A stretch of DNA of 9,099 nucleotides from an uncultured Erysipelotrichaceae bacterium (GTDB lineage: Bacteria > Bacillota_I > Bacilli_A > RF39 > UBA660): assembly GCA_902783215.1 (NCBI GenBank), contig CACZQD010000011.1, forward strand, positions 1 through 9,099. The letters are read 5' to 3'. Below, piece after piece: positions 1 through 6,068 of this stretch. A model generated the notes under the pieces. The model ran no database searches and was not told the origin of the DNA. It saw only the letters and a program-made list of their open reading frames with translations. Each line of letters opens with the position of its first letter. Position 1 is the first letter of the stretch. A program made the translations under genes and the position numbers.

Positions 1-1501
1 CAGTTGGTCTTGAGAATAATCCATTTACATATGTAATAACACCACTAATAACTACTTTAGAATTATTAGGTATTTTACCTGAGTTTAATCTATATGTATT
101 TTGACCAATTCCGCCAACACTTCTTAATGTTTCACCGTTAACGCTCACTGAGTTGATACTAGATATTCTACCACTTCTAATTGTTCCAGAGGCATTAACT
201 CTTAAATAATAAAATAGACTTGTATTATCTGAATTAATTGTTAAATAATTATATGAATTATTTGAACTACTTAATCCTGTATTTCCTTTAGTTAATACAT
301 CATTCATATCAATTTCTGATAATGATAGTTTTTTTGTACTTTTAGATGTAATTCTTTCATTTGTAGGTAAAATATTTTCTAAATTTGTTAAATAATTATT
401 AGCATCTTGTTGTGTTAAAAAGTACTTAACATCATCTTGTGTTTCAGTAACAGTATCTTCATATGGTGTAATACTTTCATTATATACTAAATCATTACTT
501 GCTCTTAAACCATCAATATATTCTTGAGCTTTAGCTTCAGTTTCAAAACCATCTTGTGAAACTATATCACGTATTTCTTCATCATGTGAATTATCAGTAA
601 TATTTACATCAACACTATTATAATTATTATTTAAATTTCTTAAATAACTATTTAAACTTTCAATACTATCAAAATCTTCATTAACAGTTGTTTGATCAGT
701 AATTTCTTCTCTGTTTCCAAAATCAATTAATCTATCTTGAACTCTAAATCCTTGATTTTCTAATTGTTCTTTATAAGAGTTTGCTGCTTCAATAGATTCG
801 AATTCTTGAATCTCTGAAGTTTCATCTGTTACGATTCTTTCTGTAATATTTACATTTGATACATCGTAACCAAATAAGATATATGCTAATTTAGTTGCTT
901 CTGCGCCATTATGTGTATCATACATTTCATTAAATGAATGAGTTAATGTATCAACAACACGACGCTCACGATTTACACTTGTTCTTATAGAGTAATCTTG
1001 CCTATTTTCAAATAGTTCTACCATAAGTGATACTAAATATGCATCAGCAGCATTAGTATATTCTCCAATCACACCACTTTCATTTTTATATGTTGTAATT
1101 GGTGTATCAATTTGTTCAACATTACCTAATACTACTGTACAACTTTTTTCTTCCGTAGCTTGTTCATCATATGATGCTTGTAATTCTTGAACTTTAGCAT
1201 CAATTTCATTTAAATCAGCTACTTCAAATGAGTTAGATAAAATTTCTGAATCAATAGATTCGATAGTAGTATCAATTTTAGATGTTGTAATTTTACCATT
1301 ATTCTTATTAATGTAGTCTTTAAATTCTTTAACCGATTTTTTAGCATCAGTTATTGTATCAAAAACATCATTATAAGATACTTTTACTCTATTATTTGTT
1401 TTAGATATTACAAAATCAGATTCAGTTAATGCATTGACACTAACAAACGCAGTAAATTGTAATATTAAGACAAATAATAAGTATTTAAAATATTTTGTCA
1501 T
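1..1501 (-). CDS. Secreted repeat-containing surface protein, 3' end missing (first 500 residues)
   Basis: An open frame of 500 codons runs from ATG at 1501 to the left edge without a stop, so the C terminus lies outside. The start is supported by AGGAGG (1516-1511) nine bases upstream. Residues 1-24 look like a signal peptide: a Lys-containing start (MTKYFKY), a hydrophobic core, and a likely cut after VNA. Residues 85-120 look helical and acidic. Residues 234-380 hold four copies of a roughly 42-residue unit opening with F-x-S/T-x(3)-A/L-x(2)-Y-x(3)-L, and a fifth, isolated match begins at residue 47. From about 385 the protein is Ser/Asn/Thr/Gly-rich and looks beta-stranded, as in adhesin-type domains. 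Only one Cys (121) is seen. No catalytic motif or wall anchor is visible, though an LPxTG or membrane anchor could lie in the missing part. It is probably exported and cell-surface or secreted. The family is not recognised and binding or adhesion is inference only. Confidence 0.85.
   Translation of the reverse strand, partial: MTKYFKYLLFVLILQFTAFVSVNALTESDFVISKTNNRVKVSYNDVFDTITDAKKSVKEFKDYINKNNGKITTSKIDTTIESIDSEILSNSFEVADLNEIDAKVQELQASYDEQATEEKSCTVVLGNVEQIDTPITTYKNESGVIGEYTNAADAYLVSLMVELFENRQDYSIRTSVNRERRVVDTLTHSFNEMYDTHNGAEATKLAYILFGYDVSNVNITERIVTDETSEIQEFESIEAANSYKEQLENQGFRVQDRLIDFGNREEITDQTTVNEDFDSIESLNSYLRNLNNNYNSVDVNITDNSHDEEIRDIVSQDGFETEAKAQEYIDGLRASNDLVYNESITPYEDTVTETQDDVKYFLTQQDANNYLTNLENILPTNERITSKSTKKLSLSEIDMNDVLTKGNTGLSSSNNSYNYLTINSDNTSLFYYLRVNASGTIRSGRISSINSVSVNGETLRSVGGIGQNTYRLNSGKIPNNSKVVISGVITYVNGLFSRPT
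362..802 (-). repeat. Four tandem ~42-residue protein repeats in the surface protein
   Basis: The units begin at Phe 234, 277, 319 and 361 of the translated protein, a spacing of 43, 42 and 42 residues. Openings read FESIEAANSYKEQL, FDSIESLNSYLRNL, FETEAKAQEYIDGL and FLTQQDANNYLTNL. Each has a predicted amphipathic helix followed by an acidic, Thr-rich, probably beta segment that often contains I/V-T-D/E. DNA identity between copies is low, so these are old protein repeats rather than a recent DNA duplication. A diverged half-unit may precede them (residues 207-220, ending VNIT, like 286-302). Confidence 0.7.
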
Positions 1502-1532
1502 ATAATCATTCCTCCTATTTAAATTGCCCTTT

Positions 1533-1577
1533 TTAACTCTTTTTTATTATAGTAGAACAAATAGTAAATCTAAACAT
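1533..1577 (-). CDS. Possible 14-residue leader peptide ahead of the surface-protein gene
   Basis: In the leader between the promoter at 1602-1630 and the surface gene there is AGGAG (1589-1585), seven bases before ATG (1577). The frame reads MFRFTICSTIIKKS and stops with TAA at 1535-1533, 31 bases before the main ATG. A second ATG at 1582 is too close to the ribosome site and would give an 11-residue hydrophobic peptide. The ribosome site and spacing are good, but short frames arise by chance. No run of a single amino acid and no attenuator hairpin follows. It could be a real leader peptide, a translation-standby element, or a meaningless ORF. Confidence 0.3.
   Translation of the reverse strand: MFRFTICSTIIKKS
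1546..1574 (-). promoter_or_regulatory. Weaker second promoter candidate for the surface-protein gene
   Basis: TTTAGA (1574-1569) and TATAAT (1551-1546) are separated by 17 bases. The -10 is perfect and the -35 matches four of six. It lies inside the mini-ORF, so transcripts from it would skip the mini-ORF and keep the surface gene's own ribosome site. Confidence 0.3.
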
Positions 1578-1601
1578 AGCATGGCTCCTACTTAAGAATT
1601 T

Positions 1602-1630
1602 ATTATATGCAAAATATCATTTTCTGTCAA
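1602..1630 (-). promoter_or_regulatory. Consensus housekeeping promoter for the surface-protein gene
   Basis: TTGACA (1630-1625), a spacer of exactly 17 bases, and TATAAT (1607-1602) match the primary sigma factor consensus at all twelve positions. It sits just downstream of the preceding gene's terminator and points at the surface gene, with transcription expected to start near 1595. The leader would be about 95 bases. A perfect promoter implies strong expression unless something represses it. No clear operator palindrome is seen around it. Confidence 0.8.
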
Positions 1631-1658
1631 CACTTTTAGACACATTTTTGAAGTTGGT

Positions 1659-1685
1659 AAAAAAAAAGATAGAATAAATCTATCT
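1659..1685 (-). terminator. Rho-independent terminator of the small membrane-protein gene
   Basis: On the minus strand AGATAGA, a five-base loop and TCTATCT form a perfect 7-bp stem followed by eight further Ts (1666-1659). The stem starts on the last two bases of the TAG stop codon. The long T-run makes this convincing despite the short AT-rich stem. Confidence 0.8.
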
Positions 1686-1944
1686 AGATAACGTGTAATT
1701 GCATTAATACACCTAATAATGAATTAATAATTGAACTGATTAATCCAATAATACTTAGAATTAAACCAGCTTTTGTTTTAAATTCATTTTTCTTTTTTAC
1801 ATTTAAAACAATACCGATAATTCCCAAAATCCAACCACTTATAGCAATAAGAAGGCCACATGGTATAGAAAGTATACCAAGAACTAAACCAGCAGTATAT
1901 GTAGTTTTTTCTGTATTCGTTTGTTCAATATTATTTTGTTCCAT
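1684..1944 (-). CDS. Small DUF4190-like membrane protein
   Basis: A protein of 86 residues if it starts at the second of two adjacent ATGs. GGAGGT (1956-1951) is six bases from ATG 1944 but only three from ATG 1947, so the second is preferred. A polar Asn/Gln/Thr-rich N terminus of about 16 residues precedes a long hydrophobic, Gly/Ile-rich stretch (roughly 18-49) that could be one long or two short helices. A basic turn with KKK and KTK follows, then a second hydrophobic segment (roughly 59-81). The pattern of small residues (GLVLGIL, LGIIGIVL, KAGLILSIIGLI) is typical of the DUF4190 family of small membrane proteins, which have no known biochemical activity. It has its own promoter and terminator and is not tied to its neighbours. 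The family call rests on pattern, not a search. Confidence 0.75.
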   Translation of the reverse strand: MEQNNIEQTNTEKTTYTAGLVLGILSIPCGLLIAISGWILGIIGIVLNVKKKNEFKTKAGLILSIIGLISSIINSLLGVLMQLHVI

Positions 1945-1965
1945 CATTACACCTCCACTACTTTA

Positions 1966-1994
1966 AATATACCATATTATGAACAAAAAATCAA
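1966..1994 (-). promoter_or_regulatory. Extended -10 promoter for the small membrane-protein gene
   Basis: TTGATT (1994-1989), a 17-base spacer, and TATATT (1971-1966) preceded by TATGG, which fits the Gram-positive TRTGn extended -10 element. The start of transcription would fall near 1959, leaving a leader of only about 15 bases that is mostly the ribosome site. Confidence 0.55.
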
Positions 1995-2045
1995 AAATAA
2001 ATTTTGACTCTGACTAGCCTATAAAATACTAAACACTTTCCTAGT

Positions 2046-2100
2046 ATATAAAAAGAAAGCAATGAATATTTAGTTTATATTACCATTCATTACTTTCTTT
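2046..2100 (-). terminator. Terminator hairpin enclosing the dacF stop codon
   Basis: Arms 2100-2085 and 2067-2052 pair over 16 positions on the minus strand, with one G-U wobble (2092/2060). The loop is 17 bases and the sequence after the stem is U-rich but interrupted (TTATATA). The dacF TAA (2072-2070) sits in the loop, so the first arm is coding sequence. On the plus-strand RNA the wobble would be a C-A mismatch, favouring minus-strand function. A weaker 6-bp repeat (ATACTA/TAGTAT, about 2025-2048) lies just downstream and may assist. Confidence 0.65.
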
Positions 2101-3209
2101 AAATTATTCCAATATAATTCTATAATATTCGCTTTTTTTAAATCTTTACTTACAGTTAAATCAACGGTTTGAATAGTTTTTCCTTTATTAAGTACTTTTA
2201 AACTACCTACTATCTCACCTTTTCTTGTCGGCACATCTATTTTATTAATTTTTATTTTATAATGTGGCTTTATTTTTTGATTCTTTTTAGTTACGATATT
2301 AACATCCTGCATTGTAATAATATCAATTTTATCTACTTTTGCTGATGAAATAGGTACACTTTTTATTTTTTGTCCTTTTTTATAATAATTATTTAAATTA
2401 TATTGACTAAAGCCATAATCTAACATATTAGATACTTCTTGATTACGTGTAGATGCGTCAGGCTCTCCCATAACAGTTGATATTAAACGCATACCATTTT
2501 TTTGCATAGTAGCTGTTAAACAATAACCAGCTGTTTTTGTATATCCTGTTTTTAAACCATCTACTCCTTTTTTAAAGCGGACCAGTTTATTGGTATTAAC
2601 AAGCCATATTTTTTTATCCGTTTTTTCTCTTAAATATGTTTCATAAATAGAAGTAAATTTAAGTATTTCTTTATGATTTAATAATTCTTTAGCCATATGT
2701 GCCATATCATATGCACTAGAATAATGATTATCAGCATCTAATCCATGACAATTGACAAAATGAGTATCTTTAAGTCCTAAAGATTTTGCCTTACTATTCA
2801 TCATATTAACAAAGTTTTCTTCACTACCTGCTATATGTTCTGCCATAGCAACTACTGCATCATTACCACTAGCAATAGAAATACCTTTTACTAAATCTTT
2901 AACGCTCATTTCTTCATTTTCTTCAAGTAGTATTTGTGAACCACCCATACTTGATGCATTTTTAGATATTGTTACCATATCATTCCATTTAATTGATCCT
3001 TTATCAATATTTTCCATAATAAGAAGTAAACTCATTATTTTGGTCATACTAGCTGGGGGTATCTTTTCATGACTATTATTTTCATATAATATTTTTCCTG
3101 TTGATTGTTCCATAATTATTGAACTTTTAGCGCTTGGAGCAATTTCTTGTGCACTTACGCTTATTATAGGAATTAAAAACATTAAGACAAAAAAACATAT
3201 TTTTTTCAT
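2070..3209 (-). CDS. dacF: D-alanyl-D-alanine carboxypeptidase, DacF type (low-molecular-weight penicillin-binding protein)
   Basis: A 379-residue serine D,D-carboxypeptidase that removes the terminal D-Ala from peptidoglycan pentapeptides outside the membrane. Residues 1-20 form a signal peptide with a likely cut after SVSA. All three active-site motifs are present: SMTK at 54-57 (nucleophile Ser54, Lys57), SGN at 114-116, and KTG at 220-222. The order and spacing fit the S11 peptidase family, and conserved stretches such as IPPASMTKIM, HYSSAYDMA and VDGLKTGYT resemble DacF proteins. Residues of about 270-355 match the beta-rich C-terminal domain of the PBP5 type. The last 25 or so residues (ELYWNNLKKV) look like the amphipathic helix that holds such enzymes on the outer membrane face. 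AGGTGAT lies just before the ATG. It follows the NUDIX gene by 26 bases with no terminator, so the two are probably co-transcribed. In sporulating relatives dacF serves spore-wall formation, but nothing here shows sporulation. The protein appears complete. Confidence 0.95.
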   Translation of the reverse strand: MKKICFFVLMFLIPIISVSAQEIAPSAKSSIIMEQSTGKILYENNSHEKIPPASMTKIMSLLLIMENIDKGSIKWNDMVTISKNASSMGGSQILLEENEEMSVKDLVKGISIASGNDAVVAMAEHIAGSEENFVNMMNSKAKSLGLKDTHFVNCHGLDADNHYSSAYDMAHMAKELLNHKEILKFTSIYETYLREKTDKKIWLVNTNKLVRFKKGVDGLKTGYTKTAGYCLTATMQKNGMRLISTVMGEPDASTRNQEVSNMLDYGFSQYNLNNYYKKGQKIKSVPISSAKVDKIDIITMQDVNIVTKKNQKIKPHYKIKINKIDVPTRKGEIVGSLKVLNKGKTIQTVDLTVSKDLKKANIIELYWNNLKKVMNGNIN

Positions 3210-3235
3210 TAGATCACCTAATAAAAAATATGCTT

Positions 3236-3754
3236 TTATTTATTATTTATTCTTTTATATTCGTTTAATACTTCTAACATTTCAGAAACAATAATTTGAT
3301 TGATAGGATTATCTGGTATACTATCAATAAGTATTTTTTCAACTTTATCAAGTGGTATTGTTTTAACAACATAATTTCCAAGTTTTTCATACTCATCTAA
3401 ATGTGTGTTTTCATTATTATACTTATCATCTGTTTTTAATATATAGTAGTATATAATGTTTTCTCTATTTTTGTCAGTATTTCGGTAATTCTTAGTATAA
3501 TGAGTTATTTTTTCAAAGGGTTTCATTGTATAATTTTTAATTTCCATACCAGTTTCTTCTTTAATTTCGCGCAGTAAACACTCTTCTAATGATTCATTAT
3601 CTTCTAGATGTCCACCTGGAAATTGATATGTTTTATGACAGTATCCTAAAGTTATTTCATTGTTACTATTTATTATTAATCCTTTAGTTCGAATTATAAG
3701 TTCATCAATCTCTTCTTTTTTTAATTCATCATAATTAAATAATACTTCTTTCAT
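3236..3754 (-). CDS. NUDIX hydrolase
   Basis: The protein is 172 residues from ATG at 3754. The frame stays open upstream to a GTG at 3784, but that GTG has no ribosome site and overlaps the extended -10 element, so the internal ATG is preferred; its own ribosome site (GAGAAAG) is weak. The NUDIX box is complete at residues 48-70: G-x5-E-x7-REIKEETGM, preceded by FPGGHLE. Its glutamates bind the metal that drives cleavage of a nucleoside diphosphate linked to another group (X). The beta strand ahead (KGLIINSNNEITLGY) also fits the fold. The substrate cannot be read from the sequence; such proteins in Bacillota are often annotated as NTP or 8-oxo-dGTP pyrophosphatases. It is the first gene of a two-gene unit with dacF, and a functional link to the wall enzyme is not evident. 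Confidence 0.9.
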   Translation of the reverse strand: MKEVLFNYDELKKEEIDELIIRTKGLIINSNNEITLGYCHKTYQFPGGHLEDNESLEECLLREIKEETGMEIKNYTMKPFEKITHYTKNYRNTDKNRENIIYYYILKTDDKYNNENTHLDEYEKLGNYVVKTIPLDKVEKILIDSIPDNPINQIIVSEMLEVLNEYKRINNK

Positions 3755-3774
3755 ATACTTTCTCAACTCACTTA

Positions 3775-3785
3775 AATATACCACA
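3775..3785 (-). promoter_or_regulatory. Extended -10 promoter candidate for the NUDIX-dacF unit
   Basis: TGTGG followed directly by TATATT (3780-3775) gives a TRTGn extended -10. No good -35 is seen at 16-18 bases upstream, where the previous unit's terminator lies. Extended -10 promoters can work without one. Transcription would start near 3768, 14 bases before the preferred NUDIX ATG. The core TGGTATATTTAA is identical to that in front of the small membrane-protein gene. Confidence 0.5.
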
Positions 3786-3795
3786 GATGCAATAG

Positions 3796-3818
3796 AAAAA
3801 GATGAAATAATTCATCTT
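3796..3818 (-). terminator. Rho-independent terminator of the five-gene run
   Basis: On the minus strand AAGATGAA (3818-3811), loop TTAT and TTCATCTT (3806-3799) form a perfect 8-bp stem running into five consecutive Ts, two of them in the stem. The stem begins inside the TAA stop codon (3819-3817) of the 98-residue gene. It separates the five-gene run from the NUDIX-dacF unit. Confidence 0.75.
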
Positions 3819-4113
3819 AATCTACTTCATAAACTAAATCAATATTAGTACAATCTTCATTAATCATATTGACTATTGTAGGAAGATCAAATTGTGATAA
3901 GGAATATATCAAATTATCTTTTGATTCTAAAAATAATTCTGGCTTATAAATCAATACTTCCTCGATATTTTTAATACCTATCATTCGTAAATAATTAGTA
4001 ATATTTATAAATTCATCTTTATTATCATATAAATCACTAAGAAGATTTTCATTCTTTTTTAATTGATTAATAGTATTTAGACTAATACCACTTACGACTA
4101 AAAAATCGGTCAT
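3817..4113 (-). CDS. Uncharacterised 98-residue protein with an mTERF-like helical segment
   Basis: Last gene of the five-gene run. Its ATG (4113-4111) overlaps the TGA stop of the 652-residue gene as ATGA, and AAGGGGAG lies eight bases upstream, so translation is probably coupled. The protein is acidic, with no signal peptide or membrane segment. Residues of about 37-85 form two or three predicted helices around YLRMIGIKNIEEVL and YKPELFLESKDNL. The layout (helix, GI turn, helix, K-P-E-L, helix) resembles the repeats of mTERF-type and other alpha-helical solenoid proteins. This is a resemblance by eye, not a confirmed family. A partner or accessory subunit for the larger neighbours is plausible. 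No catalytic motif is visible. Confidence 0.75.
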   Translation of the reverse strand: MTDFLVVSGISLNTINQLKKNENLLSDLYDNKDEFINITNYLRMIGIKNIEEVLIYKPELFLESKDNLIYSLSQFDLPTIVNMINEDCTNIDLVYEVD

Positions 4114-6068
4114 TTAATCATCTCCCCTTGTCCAAATTGTTTTTGAATAGTGTGTTTAATTTTTTCATATTGTTCTTGAGTATAATTAGAATTTCGTGTT
4201 AGAGCATAAAGTAATGTATCTATACTATCCGAATGTTTATGAGCAAGAATAATATCATAAATACGATAAACTTTATATTTAGATATTGGTACCCCATCTA
4301 CACGATATAATAATTCATTATTTGGATCTTGATAATTATTATTAAAAATAGTAAAATATGGTAATTGATGATTCATTTTAGATAAATAATTTATTTTTGA
4401 ATGAATGTTATTAAAGAATGATTTCTCTAGATCGTCATATTCATTTTCCACAGTACCCTCTAAATAATTAAGCTTTTTTTGTTCTTCTTCGGAAGGTTGA
4501 TAACGATGAATATCAGTTATTAAACTATGTGATAATCCTTTTTCATTTAACAACTCTTCTATTTTAGAATGTCTAACTTCTAATTTTTCAATAGTTTTAC
4601 CTAATACTGTTTTATGTGCGATTCTAAATATTTCTTCATTATCTAAATTTAATTCTTGTTTTAAGAAAGTTAAAAGTCCAATAGTATTATGAGTTTGCCA
4701 AGGTAATATCATTGTTAAATTATCTTTTATATAATCATAACAATCAATTTCTAAAAATTGATCTAGTTTATTGGAATAATCAATTGTTCCAAAGCTCGTT
4801 AAAGATGTTATATATTGTCCTGGATCAATATTATAGTTGTCAAATATTTTTAGTGTTTCTATATTTTTATCATATGATGAAGTAAAGAAATTAGGACGTT
4901 TATTGTATATTTCAGATGCAAATGTTTTAAATATACTGGCATCATCATAATTATAAGATGTATCTGTACAGACTAGTTTACGATATATGTCACTTATTAA
5001 CTTTAAATTTTTTGGAAAATCGTCTAATGCACCAGTAATATTTTCTTTTGATTCTCCTGGACCAGGTCCTCCTTTTTCTTTTTTAAAATATCGTTTTTTA
5101 CGTGGATAAAAGGCACCACTATTCTTTAATAATTCTACTAATGTTTTAGTATCATTACCTGTAAGAACATGATTTGAAGCCGCCGTTAAAGCTTTTAAAG
5201 AATTATTGGCATTTGAAAACAATAATATTCTCGTTAATGAATGAGATAGTGTATCAAGCGCTACTTTACCTTTATATTGACGATTCATATCCAAATCAAA
5301 TTGATCTAAAACATCTAATATTTCTTCTATATTTTGAAGATTACCATATTTCATTAATTTGGTTTGATCCTGCTTTTTGATTATACTAAAATCGTATTTA
5401 TATTTTCGTTTATCACTGGAAAAAACCGATTGTAACTGTTCGAAGGTTAATAAATCTTGATTTTCCTTAATTAGTTCTGTCTGAATATTTTCCTCATCTT
5501 CAATGATTGATGCATTTTGATATAATTGATTCATTGATGTTAAAGTTAAATGCATTAATAAATGAGTAATAAAGTTATTTCCTACTGATTCATTCTGACA
5601 CAATTTAACAATGAATTCTAAATCTTCACGATTAATATTTTGATTTATTTTAATTTTATCTTTTAAATCATTAATTATATCAATTTCATTTTGAATTTGA
5701 TTAACTGAAGAATTATTAATAGTAGATAATTCATTTAATTTTTTAGTCAACTGACTAATTAATTTAGATACAATATTTTTAATATCTTCTTGATAATTAT
5801 CTGGAACATTTTGTGAAATTTGGGCAAAGGAAATAATGAATTGAATATTATTGTAATCTTCTGTAGATAATAAATCTTTATCACTAATTTTACTATTTAA
5901 AAGTAAATTAACATCACTAGGATTAGATAATAATTTATTATATTGATCTATTTTTTTATTTAATTCAATTCTTTGTGGATTATTTTGATTAATAATAGTT
6001 TCTTTTTGGTTATTTAATCTATTAATTATTTTATCAATAATATCTAAAAACTCATTAACTATATCCAT
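4110..6068 (-). CDS. Uncharacterised 652-residue all-helical protein
   Basis: The start is taken at ATG 6068, not the upstream ATG at 6095. AGGAG (6080-6076) lies seven bases before 6068, nothing comparable precedes 6095, and ATG 6068 overlaps the previous gene's TAA as TAATG. No signal peptide or membrane helix is seen. Residues of about 1-55 look coiled-coil, and about 100-145 are again helical and charged. Around 322-338 a basic stretch (PRKKRYFKKEK) runs into a GGPGPGE turn, the only obvious flexible loop. Residues of about 400-455 contain NIETLKIFDNYNID and LDQFLEIDCYDYIKDN, which read like helical-repeat units. About 463-512 (LTFLKQELNLDNEEIFRIAH, then a long helix ending EELLNEKG) recalls the mTERF-like segment of the 98-residue protein. 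The C terminus (about 590-652) has YRVDGVPISKYKVYRI. I do not recognise the family and see no nucleotide-binding or nuclease motif. A scaffold or nucleic-acid-binding role is possible but only inferred. Confidence 0.85.
   Translation of the reverse strand: MDIVNEFLDIIDKIINRLNNQKETIINQNNPQRIELNKKIDQYNKLLSNPSDVNLLLNSKISDKDLLSTEDYNNIQFIISFAQISQNVPDNYQEDIKNIVSKLISQLTKKLNELSTINNSSVNQIQNEIDIINDLKDKIKINQNINREDLEFIVKLCQNESVGNNFITHLLMHLTLTSMNQLYQNASIIEDEENIQTELIKENQDLLTFEQLQSVFSSDKRKYKYDFSIIKKQDQTKLMKYGNLQNIEEILDVLDQFDLDMNRQYKGKVALDTLSHSLTRILLFSNANNSLKALTAASNHVLTGNDTKTLVELLKNSGAFYPRKKRYFKKEKGGPGPGESKENITGALDDFPKNLKLISDIYRKLVCTDTSYNYDDASIFKTFASEIYNKRPNFFTSSYDKNIETLKIFDNYNIDPGQYITSLTSFGTIDYSNKLDQFLEIDCYDYIKDNLTMILPWQTHNTIGLLTFLKQELNLDNEEIFRIAHKTVLGKTIEKLEVRHSKIEELLNEKGLSHSLITDIHRYQPSEEEQKKLNYLEGTVENEYDDLEKSFFNNIHSKINYLSKMNHQLPYFTIFNNNYQDPNNELLYRVDGVPISKYKVYRIYDIILAHKHSDSIDTLLYALTRNSNYTQEQYEKIKHTIQKQFGQGEMIK

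Noticed and set aside
1502..1683. Riboswitch or T-box in the surface-gene leader
   Set aside because: The leader of about 95 bases has no stable stems, no T-box or recognised aptamer motif, and no terminator or anti-ribosome-site pairing before the start.
1984..2012. Hairpin TCAAAA-loop-TTTTGA followed by Ts on the minus strand, as an extra terminator
   Set aside because: The stem is only 6 bp and nearly all A-T, no gene ends next to it, and it overlaps the -35 of the small membrane gene's promoter.
3210..3235. Terminator between the NUDIX and dacF genes (AATAAAA/TTTTATT)
   Set aside because: The pairing is short and A-T only, and a gap of 26 bases with the dacF ribosome site inside fits co-transcription better.
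4110..4113. Mycoplasma-type code (TGA read as Trp) joining the 652- and 98-residue genes
   Set aside because: TGG is used for Trp in dacF. Reading through TGA would hit TAG within a few codons in that frame, and ATGA plus a good ribosome site explain the junction.
5174..5380. Plus-strand open frame of 68 codons
   Set aside because: It lies wholly inside the 652-residue gene on the other strand, has no clear ribosome site or homologous-looking motif, and is the only plus-strand candidate. It is treated as a shadow.
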